DNA of 64,000 nt from Bin80 sp965261255 (GTDB lineage Bacteria; Bacteroidota; Rhodothermia; Rhodothermales; Bin80): the NCBI GenBank assembly GCA_965261255.1, contig CBDHCQ010000004.1:620001-684000 (forward strand), in the 5' to 3' direction. Shown here in pieces: positions 1 to 8,866 of the stretch. Within the stretch, counting starts at the first letter, position 1. Each line of letters opens with the position of its first letter. Both the position numbers and the translations under genes were made by a program. The notes under the pieces are model-generated. The model ran no database searches. It had not been told where the DNA came from and saw only the letters and a program-made list of their open reading frames with translations.

Positions 1-233
1 GTTGCGCTACCAATACCGATATCTATGGCGGTTTCGCAGATGTTGGTTAGGGCGTTTTCGCGTGCACGTTTTCCTAGCTTCTTGCTGTCGAAAACTCCGT
101 CAACTATTATCGCCGGGGGCAATATGACAGCCGCAGCTATCACCGGACCCGCCAGCGCGCCTCGACCGACCTCGTCGATTCCACCTACATGTATCAGTCC
201 CTGATTCCATAGGACATTTTCATATTTGAGCAT
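1..233 (-). CDS. rnhB: Ribonuclease HII, N-terminal part (cut by window edge)
   Basis: Cleaves the RNA strand of RNA-DNA hybrids and removes misincorporated ribonucleotides. Reading leftward from an ATG at 231-233, the frame opens MLKYENVLWNQGLIHVGG and continues with the RNase HII signature GIDEVGRGALAGP, which holds the first catalytic Asp and Glu, then AAVILPP and the DSKKL motif. The frame stays open to base 1, so about 77 N-terminal residues are present and the rest lies outside the window. The gene is divergent from rho, with about 385 bases between them. Identification rests on two family-diagnostic motifs in the right order and spacing and is secure. Confidence 0.93.
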   Translation of the reverse strand, partial: MLKYENVLWNQGLIHVGGIDEVGRGALAGPVIAAAVILPPAIIVDGVFDSKKLGKRARENALTNICETAIDIGIGSA

Positions 234-618
234 ATCCGTTGCTATCTATTTTGGTCAGCAAGGTATAGGAATTATACATGCACCTATATTGGAACTGTGT
301 CAGGCTTCGGATGTTAGAGCGGATGTCGCACGGATTACCTCGTGCGGCGCGTGGTGCGGACTGGCACGAGTTGTACACGATGTCCGGGGTCGGAAGAACT
401 GCACGGCGGGGTGCTCTCATTGGAGCTTCTTATGACCCGTGAAAAGGACGTAGGCGTTATCTGGGATACGGGTGCATTGTGTGTAATTTACCGACGTGTA
501 CTGCGCATTAGCGGCGCGTCTGAAGTTCATCCCTCTTATGTGCCCGATGTCTAGGCACAGGTGCTTTATTCCAAACATACATCGCCGGTAAGGCCAGCGA
601 TGCTGAAACATACGATTG
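234..618. other. Intergenic region between divergent rnhB and rho
   Basis: No convincing gene. The short open frames here have no recognisable protein features and overlap each other in opposite directions. As the space between two divergent genes it should hold both promoters, but I cannot point to a specific promoter motif. Confidence 0.5.
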
Positions 619-1755
619 ATGGCTCCAAAAGCCAAGCGACCTGAGAAGCCGTTCAAGGGAATGCTCGAGATTATAGGAGACCGAAAGTTCGGTTTCGTGC
701 GGGCACTGAAGTCAGGAATGCCAAAGAGCAAGAGCGATCCGTTTTGCCCGCCTTCATTTATAAGTCGCTACAGGCTACGCGATGGGGTAGTGCTGGAAGG
801 TTTTGCCCGGCCGGGGAGGAGAGGAGATCTGCAGGTGTCCCGCCTGGTAACGGTAATGGGCAAACGCCCCACGGCGTGGGCCAATCTGATTGAGTTTGGG
901 AAGGGGCAAATCGTCTACCCAGATACCAAATTGAATCTGGTCAAAGGCCCTGATGACATAACGATGCGGGTCGTAGACTTGGCGTGTCCGATCGGCAAGG
1001 GACAACGGGCATTGATTGTGGCTCCACCTCGTACGGGGAAAACCATAATTCTCAAAGAAACTGCTGCGTCATTAACACAAAATCATCCCGATATTCATTT
1101 GGTTGCACTTCTGGTGGATGAGCGACCAGAAGAAGTAACAGACTTTCGGCGCAGCACGAAAGCCACGGTATTTGCCAGTTCCAGTGATGAGGAAGAGTTC
1201 AATCATGTGCGCGTGTCGGTACTGGCATTCGAGTATGCTAAACGTTTGGTAGAACTGGGAGATGATGTTGTTCTCCTACTGGATTCGCTGACACGTCTTG
1301 GACGGACTTTCAATCTATGGGGAGAGGGTTCGGGACGGACAATGTCAGGGGGACTGGATTCCGGGGCTATGCGGATTCCTCGACGCCTGTTCGGAAGCGC
1401 ACGTAACATTGAGGACGGCGGTTCGCTTACGCTTATTGCTACAGCTTTGATTGAGACCGGCAGCCGGATGGACGATGTGATCTTTGAGGAGTTCAAAGGT
1501 ACAGGCAATGCAGAGATAGTACTGGATCGGCAAATGGCGCACCGGCGCGTTTGGCCTGCGATTAATCTCCGAAAATCGGGAACACGGAATGAGGAGTTGC
1601 TCTTAGGACAGTCGATGCAAAAGCACAATCGGCTGTTTCAGGTTCTCAACAGTCGTCGACCAATGGAAGCTATGCAGGCGTTGACCCGTCATATGCGCAC
1701 CTTTCCGACGAACGACGCGATGCTATCGGCTCTGATTAGCGATCGCGGTTTCTGA
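619..1755 (+). CDS. rho: Transcription termination factor Rho (short form)
   Basis: Hexameric RNA-dependent ATPase that ends transcription. In order: an OB/cold-shock RNA-binding domain (about residues 14-75, GMLEI...KFGFVRA), then the RecA-like motor with P-loop APPRTGKT (about 135-142), the DERPEE catalytic segment (about 167), Walker B-type LLLDSLTRLGR, and the long conserved run around SGGLDSGAMR, ARNIEDGGSLT and EEFKGTGN. ATG at 619 is preferred over an in-frame TTG three bases earlier. At 378 residues it is shorter than E. coli Rho (419) because the N-terminal helix-bundle domain is missing; the frame starts almost directly at the OB fold. Compared with the usual APPKAGKT, the P-loop has Arg-Thr. 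It could be the main Rho or a second, short paralogue; the window does not decide this. Confidence 0.93.
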   Translation: MAPKAKRPEKPFKGMLEIIGDRKFGFVRALKSGMPKSKSDPFCPPSFISRYRLRDGVVLEGFARPGRRGDLQVSRLVTVMGKRPTAWANLIEFGKGQIVYPDTKLNLVKGPDDITMRVVDLACPIGKGQRALIVAPPRTGKTIILKETAASLTQNHPDIHLVALLVDERPEEVTDFRRSTKATVFASSSDEEEFNHVRVSVLAFEYAKRLVELGDDVVLLLDSLTRLGRTFNLWGEGSGRTMSGGLDSGAMRIPRRLFGSARNIEDGGSLTLIATALIETGSRMDDVIFEEFKGTGNAEIVLDRQMAHRRVWPAINLRKSGTRNEELLLGQSMQKHNRLFQVLNSRRPMEAMQALTRHMRTFPTNDAMLSALISDRGF

Positions 1756-2019
1756 CCGCAGGGCGCGGCATTGTGTGGTGCAGGTATACTTGACAGCCGA
1801 TCCCAACACTGGTTTGTCAGGGCAGATGTATTTTTGCGCCCGGTTAATTTCGTACAGGGCAGAAGCTAACGTCTGTTGACCCTGTCAAAGCACGCTGCTT
1901 CCGACCAGGGGGAGCGTTTGATTGAATCAAATACGATTTGGACAAATTCACAGTGTGCGCCGGACCTTAAGATCGCGTAGGGATCTGCACAGACCTCGAC
2001 GACCGTACTTTCCACGCAT

Positions 2020-3516
2020 TTATGCGCGAATCAGATCGGGTGAAACCGGGAAGTCCTGAATGTAACGCTTCGCATAACTATACCACCCTCCTCGGAATGG
2101 TTGTGCAAACGCCCGTATATGCGAAGCCATCGCGGGACTGTTTAGTTCCCTCGCAAGCACTCCCAGATCAATGTCGAGTCGAGGTTTTATGCAGTACCCG
2201 GAATAAAAGAGTGCGTCCGGGTCTTCGCATACCTGGAAGTTCGGGGACGGATTCATGCCCGAGGTGAGAATCTTATCTCCCAGTGCACTCCGTATGCCTA
2301 CCTCTCGGCCAAAACCAAACCATTTTTCGGGATTGAAGGTACCTTTGTCACGAGCAAGGAGACGCGCTTTATTGTCAAGCAGCCACGCATAGGCCAGTGG
2401 GAACCTGTCCTTGAATGTTTCTTCGGGAAGGAGCTTTCCCAAGCGATCATATGGATATATTATTACCCGCTCAATCTTATCCTGTCCGAGCTTCATAACG
2501 GAGACTTTCAGAATGCGGCGAACCGCCGTACTCTCAAGAAGAAAACGCTTAACGTCTGCCTGAACCATCACGAAACCATCATCCTGCTCCACCACCTCCA
2601 GGATGAAAACCTTGTCGGCCAATGTCTGAATCCCTACATGAATATCCGCAATGTCACGCAATTTTTTTGCACCTGCTGGCTTTGGATGCACGGAAGCGGG
2701 ATCTGTGACTGCCCAGCCCGAGTCCAACTGCACCAACCTGCATGAGCCATTAAAGCGCTCCCCTGTGTATCGGTACACCCTTGTTTTCTCACCAGGGTTT
2801 CCCTTGCAGATATGCGAGATACAAGTGTAGGTGCTCACGCCGGGGAAGACCTGGTGATTCCCGAAGTCGTAGAGGGCACGGATCCCGTGGCTCAACTTCA
2901 GGTTTTTGCGCCAAGCGTTCCCTGCATGATTACGGAGCCACCCGCTTGGAGAGATGAACATGAGGTTTCCCTGATCCTTGAGCAAGTAGAGGCCTAACTC
3001 GAAGAAGACCATATACATATCACTGGCCCCGCGAAAATACCTCCAGCCGCCGTTTCTAATCTTCTTTCTCCGATCCACTTCAAGGTGCTGGATTCGTACG
3101 TAAGGCGGATTCCCGACTATCCAGTCAAATGTACCCTGATCGCGCCGCCATGCATCTAATGCGTCTGTGTGGTGGATACACCACTGCGAATCATCCCACG
3201 ACCATCCCAGTGTCTGCTCTACAATTCTTGTGAGTTTTTGTCGACAACTCTTTACAGCCGTGCCGTCAACATCATATCCTGTGATGTGCTCCAGGGTGGC
3301 ACGAAGACCGGCCTGCTCACGTTCGTTCGCTCCTGCCATTCGTTTGCAAATTTCTGCAACGATCGGGGCGAGGAAGTCACCCTCTCCACACGCGGGATCA
3401 CATACTTTTACCTGCTCAAGGGACTGATTAAACAGGGGTCGCAACATATGATCCACAATCCACTTCGGTGTATAGACCTTGCCTAAGTACTTGACTCCAG
3501 AGGTGTTCACTTCCAT
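2020..3516 (-). CDS. Eco57I/TaqI-class adenine-specific DNA methyltransferase
   Basis: Predicted N6-adenine DNA methyltransferase. A 498-residue protein with SAM-binding motif I (DPACGEGDFL, about residues 40-49), acidic motif II region (GYDVDGTAV, about 80) and catalytic motif IV NPPY (136-139). The last 250 residues resemble the TaqI/Eco57I target-recognition half, ending in the typical segment with LNSPAMASHIRAFAQPFRGG and a FPV tail. There is no nuclease domain before or after the methylase, and no neighbouring endonuclease gene. It is therefore either an orphan methylase or the modification half of a degraded system. Flanked by rho and aroA with gaps of about 265 and 365 bases. The class is certain; the recognition site cannot be read from sequence. 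Confidence 0.9.
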   Translation of the reverse strand: MEVNTSGVKYLGKVYTPKWIVDHMLRPLFNQSLEQVKVCDPACGEGDFLAPIVAEICKRMAGANEREQAGLRATLEHITGYDVDGTAVKSCRQKLTRIVEQTLGWSWDDSQWCIHHTDALDAWRRDQGTFDWIVGNPPYVRIQHLEVDRRKKIRNGGWRYFRGASDMYMVFFELGLYLLKDQGNLMFISPSGWLRNHAGNAWRKNLKLSHGIRALYDFGNHQVFPGVSTYTCISHICKGNPGEKTRVYRYTGERFNGSCRLVQLDSGWAVTDPASVHPKPAGAKKLRDIADIHVGIQTLADKVFILEVVEQDDGFVMVQADVKRFLLESTAVRRILKVSVMKLGQDKIERVIIYPYDRLGKLLPEETFKDRFPLAYAWLLDNKARLLARDKGTFNPEKWFGFGREVGIRSALGDKILTSGMNPSPNFQVCEDPDALFYSGYCIKPRLDIDLGVLARELNSPAMASHIRAFAQPFRGGWYSYAKRYIQDFPVSPDLIRA

Positions 3517-3883
3517 CCTTGTGCGTGGTTAAGGGCTTAATAATTCAGAAACTTGCAAGTACCCATCTGAGGTCCATCCATAATCCATGAGTCCAAAATA
3601 TGTATATCGTCTAACATGTTCGTTCCATCCAACTAAACAGGTACCAGTGTCATAAAGGGAGTCATGTTCTCTGCATCAAATGAATTCATATAATTCGCAT
3701 GAATGTCACAGGTCCCGCTATAACTTCGTACGAACTAGGGAGCAACCTCACACGATTGTCACGACATTGAACAGTTTCTGTCCGCAGGTGCCGACGAGGA
3801 TTCACCCCGTTCTCGCATGAGGTACGAGATGGGGTTGTCCCGTTGGGCGGTCCACGGTTTTGCCGTGTCCTACATCGGTTGAA
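3517..3883. other. Intergenic region; hairpins downstream of aroA
   Basis: No gene seen. Near 3790-3870 there are two hairpin-forming stretches just downstream of the leftward aroA, one with CACGG/CCGTG arms around a TTTTG loop and one with ACCCC/GGGGT arms. They could help end aroA transcription, but neither has a clear T tract on the minus strand, so I do not call a terminator. Confidence 0.35.
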
Positions 3884-5164
3884 TTATGCCTGCAGGGCTG
3901 CTATCGTATCCCAGAATCCCGGGAACGAAACCGCGGCAGCGTCTGCGCCCTCAATGGTAGTAGCGCCATGCGCTCCCAGAGCCGCCACCCCCATGGCCAT
4001 TGCAATGCGATGGTCGTCATAGCTTGCAACCCTCGCACCATTCAGCGGCACCATCCCGGTGACTGCTAATCCATCTTCAAATTCCTCCACCTTGGCTCCC
4101 AGTGCCTGCAGGTTGGTCACCGTTGCTTTAATACGGTCACATTCTTTGTACCGGAGCTCAGTCGCATCGCGTATGATGGTCACTCCTTTTGCAAAGGCAC
4201 CGGCCACGGCGATTACAGGGATTTCGTCGATCACATTTGGGATTTCCTCTCCTCTGACGGTGACTCCGCGCAACGGATTCCGGCGCACGGACAGATCACC
4301 TACAGGTTCTACACCTGATGTTTGTCTATTGCTGATTTGAATGTTTGCCCCCATCCGTCTCAATACAGCAAGTAGACCTGTTCGACTTGGGTTGAGTCCA
4401 ACACCGGACATGTGGACAGGAGCAGTTCCCGCGATGGAAGCGGCAACCAGAATAAATGCGGCTGCAGAAAAATCACAGGGGAGCGTGAACGTGCCGTGAG
4501 GGACTGTATGTGATGAATCGGAACGTATTTCACGACCGTAGTCAGCGGAGCGTATCGAGAGGTTCAACATACGCTCCGTGTGGTCACGTGAGCGAACCGT
4601 TTCATGTACAGTGGTTTGTCCCTTGGCCCAAAGCCCTGCAAGTAATACGCAGGACTTTACCTGTGCTGACGGTACGGGCAGCTTATAATGGATGCCCCTC
4701 AGGTTGTCACAGGGTTGAATTCTGATTGGTGCGTGTCCGTTTGTGAGGGAAATAGTTGCTCCCATACTCCGGAGAGGCCGTGCAATTCGTTCCATGGGGC
4801 GGCTGCTCAGTGACGAGTCTCCGGTAAGCTCGCTGCTGAAGGGCTGTCCGGCGAGTACCCCGGACAGAAGGCGCATAGTTGTTCCAGAGTTGCCACAGTC
4901 AAGCGGAGCCTCGGACGCGCTAAACCCATCCCGCCCAACCCCGTGAATGATCACCGTGTTGTCACCAGATGTCTCCGTAGGAACGCCCAACTGTCGTAGA
5001 CAGGAGAGCGTAGATTGCGGATCCGCGCTGGACGGGAAATTATGTAAGATGGAAGGTCCGTTTGCAATGGCAGCAAAAAGCGCAGCTCGATGGGCGATGG
5101 ACTTGTCCGCAGGAAGATGAGCTCTTCCTGCAAAGCTATCCGCGCGGGATATGGAGTGTGTCAT
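3884..5164 (-). CDS. aroA: 3-phosphoshikimate 1-carboxyvinyltransferase (EPSP synthase)
   Basis: Sixth step of the shikimate pathway: joins phosphoenolpyruvate to shikimate-3-phosphate. The reading frame is open to 5404, but the family begins with a substrate-binding segment matching LPADKSIAHRAALFAAIANG, so I place the start at the ATG at 5162-5164 (426 residues, normal length). Other motifs: GNSGTTMRLLSGVLAG (phosphate/PEP site), GDSSLSSRPM, SAQVKSCVLLAGLWA, the ELRYKECDRI segment, and DDHRIAMAMGVAALGA near the C terminus. The roughly 80 extra residues upstream do not look like family sequence. It stands alone between the methylase and tatA, with no other aro genes nearby. Confidence 0.93.
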   Translation of the reverse strand: MTHSISRADSFAGRAHLPADKSIAHRAALFAAIANGPSILHNFPSSADPQSTLSCLRQLGVPTETSGDNTVIIHGVGRDGFSASEAPLDCGNSGTTMRLLSGVLAGQPFSSELTGDSSLSSRPMERIARPLRSMGATISLTNGHAPIRIQPCDNLRGIHYKLPVPSAQVKSCVLLAGLWAKGQTTVHETVRSRDHTERMLNLSIRSADYGREIRSDSSHTVPHGTFTLPCDFSAAAFILVAASIAGTAPVHMSGVGLNPSRTGLLAVLRRMGANIQISNRQTSGVEPVGDLSVRRNPLRGVTVRGEEIPNVIDEIPVIAVAGAFAKGVTIIRDATELRYKECDRIKATVTNLQALGAKVEEFEDGLAVTGMVPLNGARVASYDDHRIAMAMGVAALGAHGATTIEGADAAAVSFPGFWDTIAALQA

Positions 5165-5775
5165 GAAACGGCCCAGTCCCAGAATACAGGTGCTGGTCCA
5201 GAGATCGCTGCACAGCGAATGCTCCGACGAGCGCACACGAGTTGGGGAATCATAGCCCAGGCTGTAACCCTGTCGCAGATTGATATCTGGTTCAACTTCA
5301 CGAGATTGTAGTAAGTGATTAACGCCAAAGCTTCTCGCAATGCAGTTGCGCCAATCTTGGATACCGCAGGCAGCACTGTTCTGTCTGTACCTTTCGTTGC
5401 GCACCCCAAGCCGTGCAGGGCCTCTTCAATAACTGAATTCCCAGGATGGTTCCAGTAACGAGTAGACCCGCTTGGGTTATAATTGCTTGATTTGATCTTA
5501 GCAATCATAGCGGTTACAGGTTTTGATCTGCGCAAAACGCAGGTATGGATGCTGGAGAATTCAAGACGCCGTCACACTCGCGCATTTTTTATCTCTTGCG
5601 GTCGTACATTGTTCTTGTAGGCGGGCGTCAGTATTCGTGCACGACATCAGGGCTTGTTCGACGTGTTTCCGGTCGGTTTGGACTAATTATCCGCCTAGGC
5701 CGAGCATGGGGAACCCAAGAGAAGTGCAAATGTATAGCTCGTCTGTCGTGGTGTCAATTTAAACCTGAGAGCAAA
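5165..5775. other. Intergenic region between divergent aroA and tatA
   Basis: About 610 bases with only overlapping short open frames on both strands. None has a recognisable motif or start signal, and the frame continuing upstream of aroA is most likely a chance extension. It should contain the aroA and tatA promoters; no specific promoter could be assigned. Confidence 0.4.
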
Positions 5776-6060
5776 ATGATACTGTTGTTTGGTGGAATCG
5801 GAGGATGGGAGATAGCAGTGGTACTGCTCTTGGTTCTATTAATATTCGGAGCCAAGCGTATACCCGAAGTGGCGCGCGGTCTGGGCAAAGGCATTCGGGA
5901 ATTCAGGTCTGCCACGAGTGAGATCAGTCGAGAACTCACGCTGGAAGACCGTCCACCTGCATATCGTCCACCTGCATCGCAACAGACGCAGAACTACGCG
6001 TCACCACCGTCATCGCAGGAGTCGTCGCAGTCGACCAATCCCACCCCTCCCTCCCAATAG
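5776..6060 (+). CDS. tatA: Sec-independent protein translocase TatA/E
   Basis: Pore-forming component of the twin-arginine translocation system in the inner membrane. The 94-residue protein has an N-terminal membrane helix (WEIAVVLLLVLLIFG, about residues 10-24), the conserved FG hinge followed by AKRIPEVARGLGKGIREF in the amphipathic helix, and a polar Pro/Gln/Ser-rich tail. I chose the ATG at 5776 because the family starts immediately before the helix; the frame is open about 77 codons upstream without family sequence. tatC and tatB are not in the neighbourhood. gatA follows after 33 bases, so the two may be co-transcribed. Confidence 0.9.
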   Translation: MILLFGGIGGWEIAVVLLLVLLIFGAKRIPEVARGLGKGIREFRSATSEISRELTLEDRPPAYRPPASQQTQNYASPPSSQESSQSTNPTPPSQ

Positions 6061-6093
6061 CCTCTTTGGCCCAGGCACGGTCACTGAACGCTG

Positions 6094-7542
6094 ATGGCTT
6101 TGCCGTTGTTTGCTGATTGCAGGCGTGCTTTGCTTGGAGGACAGACGAGTTGTGCAGAAATTGCGCAGTTGGCTCTGGACGTAATTCAGGCAAAAAATCC
6201 AGCGCTTAACGCGTTCACATACGTAGATGCTGCATCCGCACATCGATCGGCGGAGGCTATTGATTATGCATTAGCTCAGGGCTCAGAGTTGCCATTGGCT
6301 GGACTGGTGCTTGGTGTTAAAAATGTACTTAGCACATCGGACTGGCCGGTTACGTGTGCATCGAGAATACTCCGGGGATATTACCCACCATTTGAAGCAA
6401 CAGTGGTAAAACGCCTGCGCGCAGCAGGCGCCCTACTCATCGGGCGAACCAACTGTGACGAGTTCGCTATGGGTTCAACGACTGAGTCTTCTGCAGAGGG
6501 GCCCACGCTGAATCCCTGCAATAGGTCATATGTCCCTGGGGGCTCATCTGGGGGATCTGCGGCAGCGGTCGCAGCGGGCATGTGTCACGCTGCACTTGGC
6601 ACCGATACAGGCGGGTCAGTTCGTCAACCGGCAGCTTTTTGTGGTATTCTTGGGCTTAAACCAACGTATGGGTTGGTGAGCCGCTTTGGTTTGGTTGCGT
6701 ATGCATCTTCGTTTGACTGTATCGGACCACTTGCTCATAATGCAGAGGTGGCACTGCTTATTCTGTCACAGATGGCCGGAAAAGATCCTAATGACGCAAC
6801 CTGCATAGATCACGCGGTCAATTACAAGAATGGTCTCCAAGAGGGGGATGTTTCCGGGTTGCGTGTCGGTCTACCCAGAGAATACTACGGTCAAGGGCTC
6901 AACAGTGAGGTACGACAGCTCATCGATAGGACCGCCGAGAACCTGGAGTCTTTGGGGGCTAAACTTATACCGATGTCCATGCCCCATACGGCTTACGGTG
7001 TGGCGGCCTACTACATCCTTGCAGCAGCAGAGGCATCCAGTAACCTGTCTCGCTACGATGGGGTGAAATATGGACTGCGGTTGGCGGATAAAGAGGCCTC
7101 GCTAGACAGCATGTATACCAGAACGCGGAGTCGTGGATTTGGGTTTGAGGTAAAAAGGCGGATAATGCTCGGGACGTATGCGCTTTCAGCAGGGTACTAC
7201 GATGCCTATTACGGCAAGGGGCAGCGCGTCCGTTCGTTGATCCGGCAGGATTTTGATCAAGCATGGGAGCATGTAGACATGCTGTTGACCCCCGTTACAC
7301 CTTCAGCGGGGGCACGCATCGGCGAGTGGGGACAGGACCCACTGCAGATGTACTTGAGTGATGTGTACACGGTGACTGCGAACCTGGCGGGTGTGCCAGG
7401 CTTGTCGGTCCCCGTAGGAAAAACATCTGAGGAACTTCCTGTTGGTGTGCAGCTTTTAGGACCGCCGCTCAGCGAGCAAAAGCTCCTAGGCGTAGGGAAG
7501 ACCATTATGGAGTCAACGGAGAATGCGTGTCAGGGTGTTTAA
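6094..7542 (+). CDS. gatA: Asp-tRNA(Asn)/Glu-tRNA(Gln) amidotransferase subunit A
   Basis: Glutaminase subunit of the GatCAB complex, which converts misacylated Glu-tRNA(Gln) or Asp-tRNA(Asn) to the amide. The 482-residue amidase-signature protein carries the catalytic Lys in LGVKNV (about residue 78), the Ser-cis-Ser region PGGSSGGSAAAVAAG (about 150-164), and the nucleophile segment GTDTGGSVRQPAAFCG (about 170-185) followed by GLKPTYGLVSRFGLVAYASS. The lysine segment reads GVKNVL rather than the commoner GVKDN. Length is normal. gatB and gatC are not adjacent, which is common outside Firmicutes. Confidence 0.93.
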   Translation: MALPLFADCRRALLGGQTSCAEIAQLALDVIQAKNPALNAFTYVDAASAHRSAEAIDYALAQGSELPLAGLVLGVKNVLSTSDWPVTCASRILRGYYPPFEATVVKRLRAAGALLIGRTNCDEFAMGSTTESSAEGPTLNPCNRSYVPGGSSGGSAAAVAAGMCHAALGTDTGGSVRQPAAFCGILGLKPTYGLVSRFGLVAYASSFDCIGPLAHNAEVALLILSQMAGKDPNDATCIDHAVNYKNGLQEGDVSGLRVGLPREYYGQGLNSEVRQLIDRTAENLESLGAKLIPMSMPHTAYGVAAYYILAAAEASSNLSRYDGVKYGLRLADKEASLDSMYTRTRSRGFGFEVKRRIMLGTYALSAGYYDAYYGKGQRVRSLIRQDFDQAWEHVDMLLTPVTPSAGARIGEWGQDPLQMYLSDVYTVTANLAGVPGLSVPVGKTSEELPVGVQLLGPPLSEQKLLGVGKTIMESTENACQGV

Positions 7543-7591
7543 CGACAACACAAAAGCAGTTTAACAACCGAAGAGACAACCGAGTAAAGCC

Positions 7592-8659
7592 ATGGTCCAC
7601 AATTGCATACGAGTCCGTGTGTTCGTGATACTGGCGTATTCATCGGCCAGTATGCTCGGATTGATAGGATGCTCTACGGAGGATAGGGTGTTACAGGAGA
7701 GTACTCTTGTCGCGACCAGCTTTGTGGAAGCCGTAGACGAGGATCGGTTTATGGAGCATGTCCGGGCCATGCATAAATCTGGGGATGTGCTGTATCTAAG
7801 CGGACAGGGTTATGGTCATATTTTCGCCTTGGATGATGATTTAAGAGTCATCCGGACATTTGGCCGCAGTGGTGAGGGACCGGGAGAATTTCCTGAAGCA
7901 CCGCATAATTTGTATGCTGAAGGTAACAGGGTTTTCGGTTTGAATGCCGGATCTAAAAACGTTCACGTATTTTCGCTCGAGGGGGATTTTCTAAGATCTT
8001 TTTCAGTTGATCCATTGAGGTATGTCTTGTCCCAGGGGATATCGGTAAATAATCAGGGTGATGTATACATTGCCAGTTCATTTCCGGTGGTTCCATATTC
8101 AATAACAAAGATTGACTCTTCGGGTACGGTCATCAAGACTTTTGGGGAGTTACTTACGACGTCGTACCCCGAGACGTTGAATCGTAGACTGAGCGGGCGC
8201 CGCATCACCGTGATCAGCAATAAATATTTACTGGCAGTGGGCATGTCTGTACCAGTTATTGAAAAATATTCGCTTGACGGTGAGTTAATCCAATCTTCGG
8301 ATTTATCCGACACACCCTATTTTAGGGAACGGCTTGACTATGCAGAGGATTCTTACTCACAAGCAAACGGGGAGCGGGGAGGCATCGTGTCTGTTATTAG
8401 TTATATGGCCACACTCAACTCCAGGCTTTATCTACTACCGGTCGAAGGCTATCCTGAAGTTGGATTGCGTGTGAATAGACTTTTGGAGATAGACGTGGAA
8501 TCGCTGAATATTTTGAACGCGTATACTTTGCTGGATCATCAGGAGGAGCCGCTGAGGTGGGTGGAGGCATTTGAATTTATTTCGGAGGATGAATTGTTAG
8601 TTTTTCATTACAGTGAAGGTGTGTTTTATCGGTACAAAGACATAGATCTAATTCAGTAG
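7592..8659 (+). CDS. Lipid-anchored six-bladed beta-propeller protein
   Basis: Predicted secreted lipoprotein of unknown function. A hydrophobic leader ends in a lipobox (LIGC, Cys at about residue 27), so the mature protein should be tethered to a membrane. The rest (about residues 45-350) has repeated beta-strand patterns typical of 6-bladed/NHL-like propellers, for example IRTFGRSGEGPGEF, VHVFSLEGDFLRSF and ITKIDSSGTVIKTFG. The FGRSGEGPGEF motif is characteristic of the large 6-bladed beta-propeller family found in Bacteroidota and Rhodothermota, whose members mostly lack assigned functions. A 41-codon open frame follows its stop after 5 bases. Confidence 0.75.
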   Translation: MVHNCIRVRVFVILAYSSASMLGLIGCSTEDRVLQESTLVATSFVEAVDEDRFMEHVRAMHKSGDVLYLSGQGYGHIFALDDDLRVIRTFGRSGEGPGEFPEAPHNLYAEGNRVFGLNAGSKNVHVFSLEGDFLRSFSVDPLRYVLSQGISVNNQGDVYIASSFPVVPYSITKIDSSGTVIKTFGELLTTSYPETLNRRLSGRRITVISNKYLLAVGMSVPVIEKYSLDGELIQSSDLSDTPYFRERLDYAEDSYSQANGERGGIVSVISYMATLNSRLYLLPVEGYPEVGLRVNRLLEIDVESLNILNAYTLLDHQEEPLRWVEAFEFISEDELLVFHYSEGVFYRYKDIDLIQ

Positions 8660-8664
8660 TGGCT

Positions 8665-8790
8665 ATGAGCAGACTACGAGATAAGCCACACATCCTGTTG
8701 TTATCAGCGTCCTTATGTGCCTGCATTTTATTTCTTGTTTTTGGGTCGATTGGAGAGAGAAATATTGAAGCGAGGCGGGGCACAAATTAA
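8665..8790 (+). CDS. Possible small single-helix membrane peptide
   Basis: A 41-codon frame (ATG at 8665, TAA at 8788-8790) starting 5 bases after the stop of the beta-propeller lipoprotein. It has a basic N terminus (MSRLRDKPH), one hydrophobic segment (ILLLSASLCACILFLVFGSI) and a polar basic tail, the layout of a one-helix inner-membrane peptide. No homologue is recognised. The close spacing suggests co-transcription, but the frame is short enough to be chance. Confidence 0.35.
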   Translation: MSRLRDKPHILLLSASLCACILFLVFGSIGERNIEARRGTN

Positions 8791-8866
8791 GGGGTCTATG
8801 GGAGTGTGTATCAAGTACACGCATCATTGGTAAAACAAACGAATAACGAGTCAAGCCAACAGATAA

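Noticed and set aside
5165..5404. N-terminal extension of AroA
   Set aside because: The extra 80 residues do not resemble EPSP synthase or a transit signal; the family start is at 5164.
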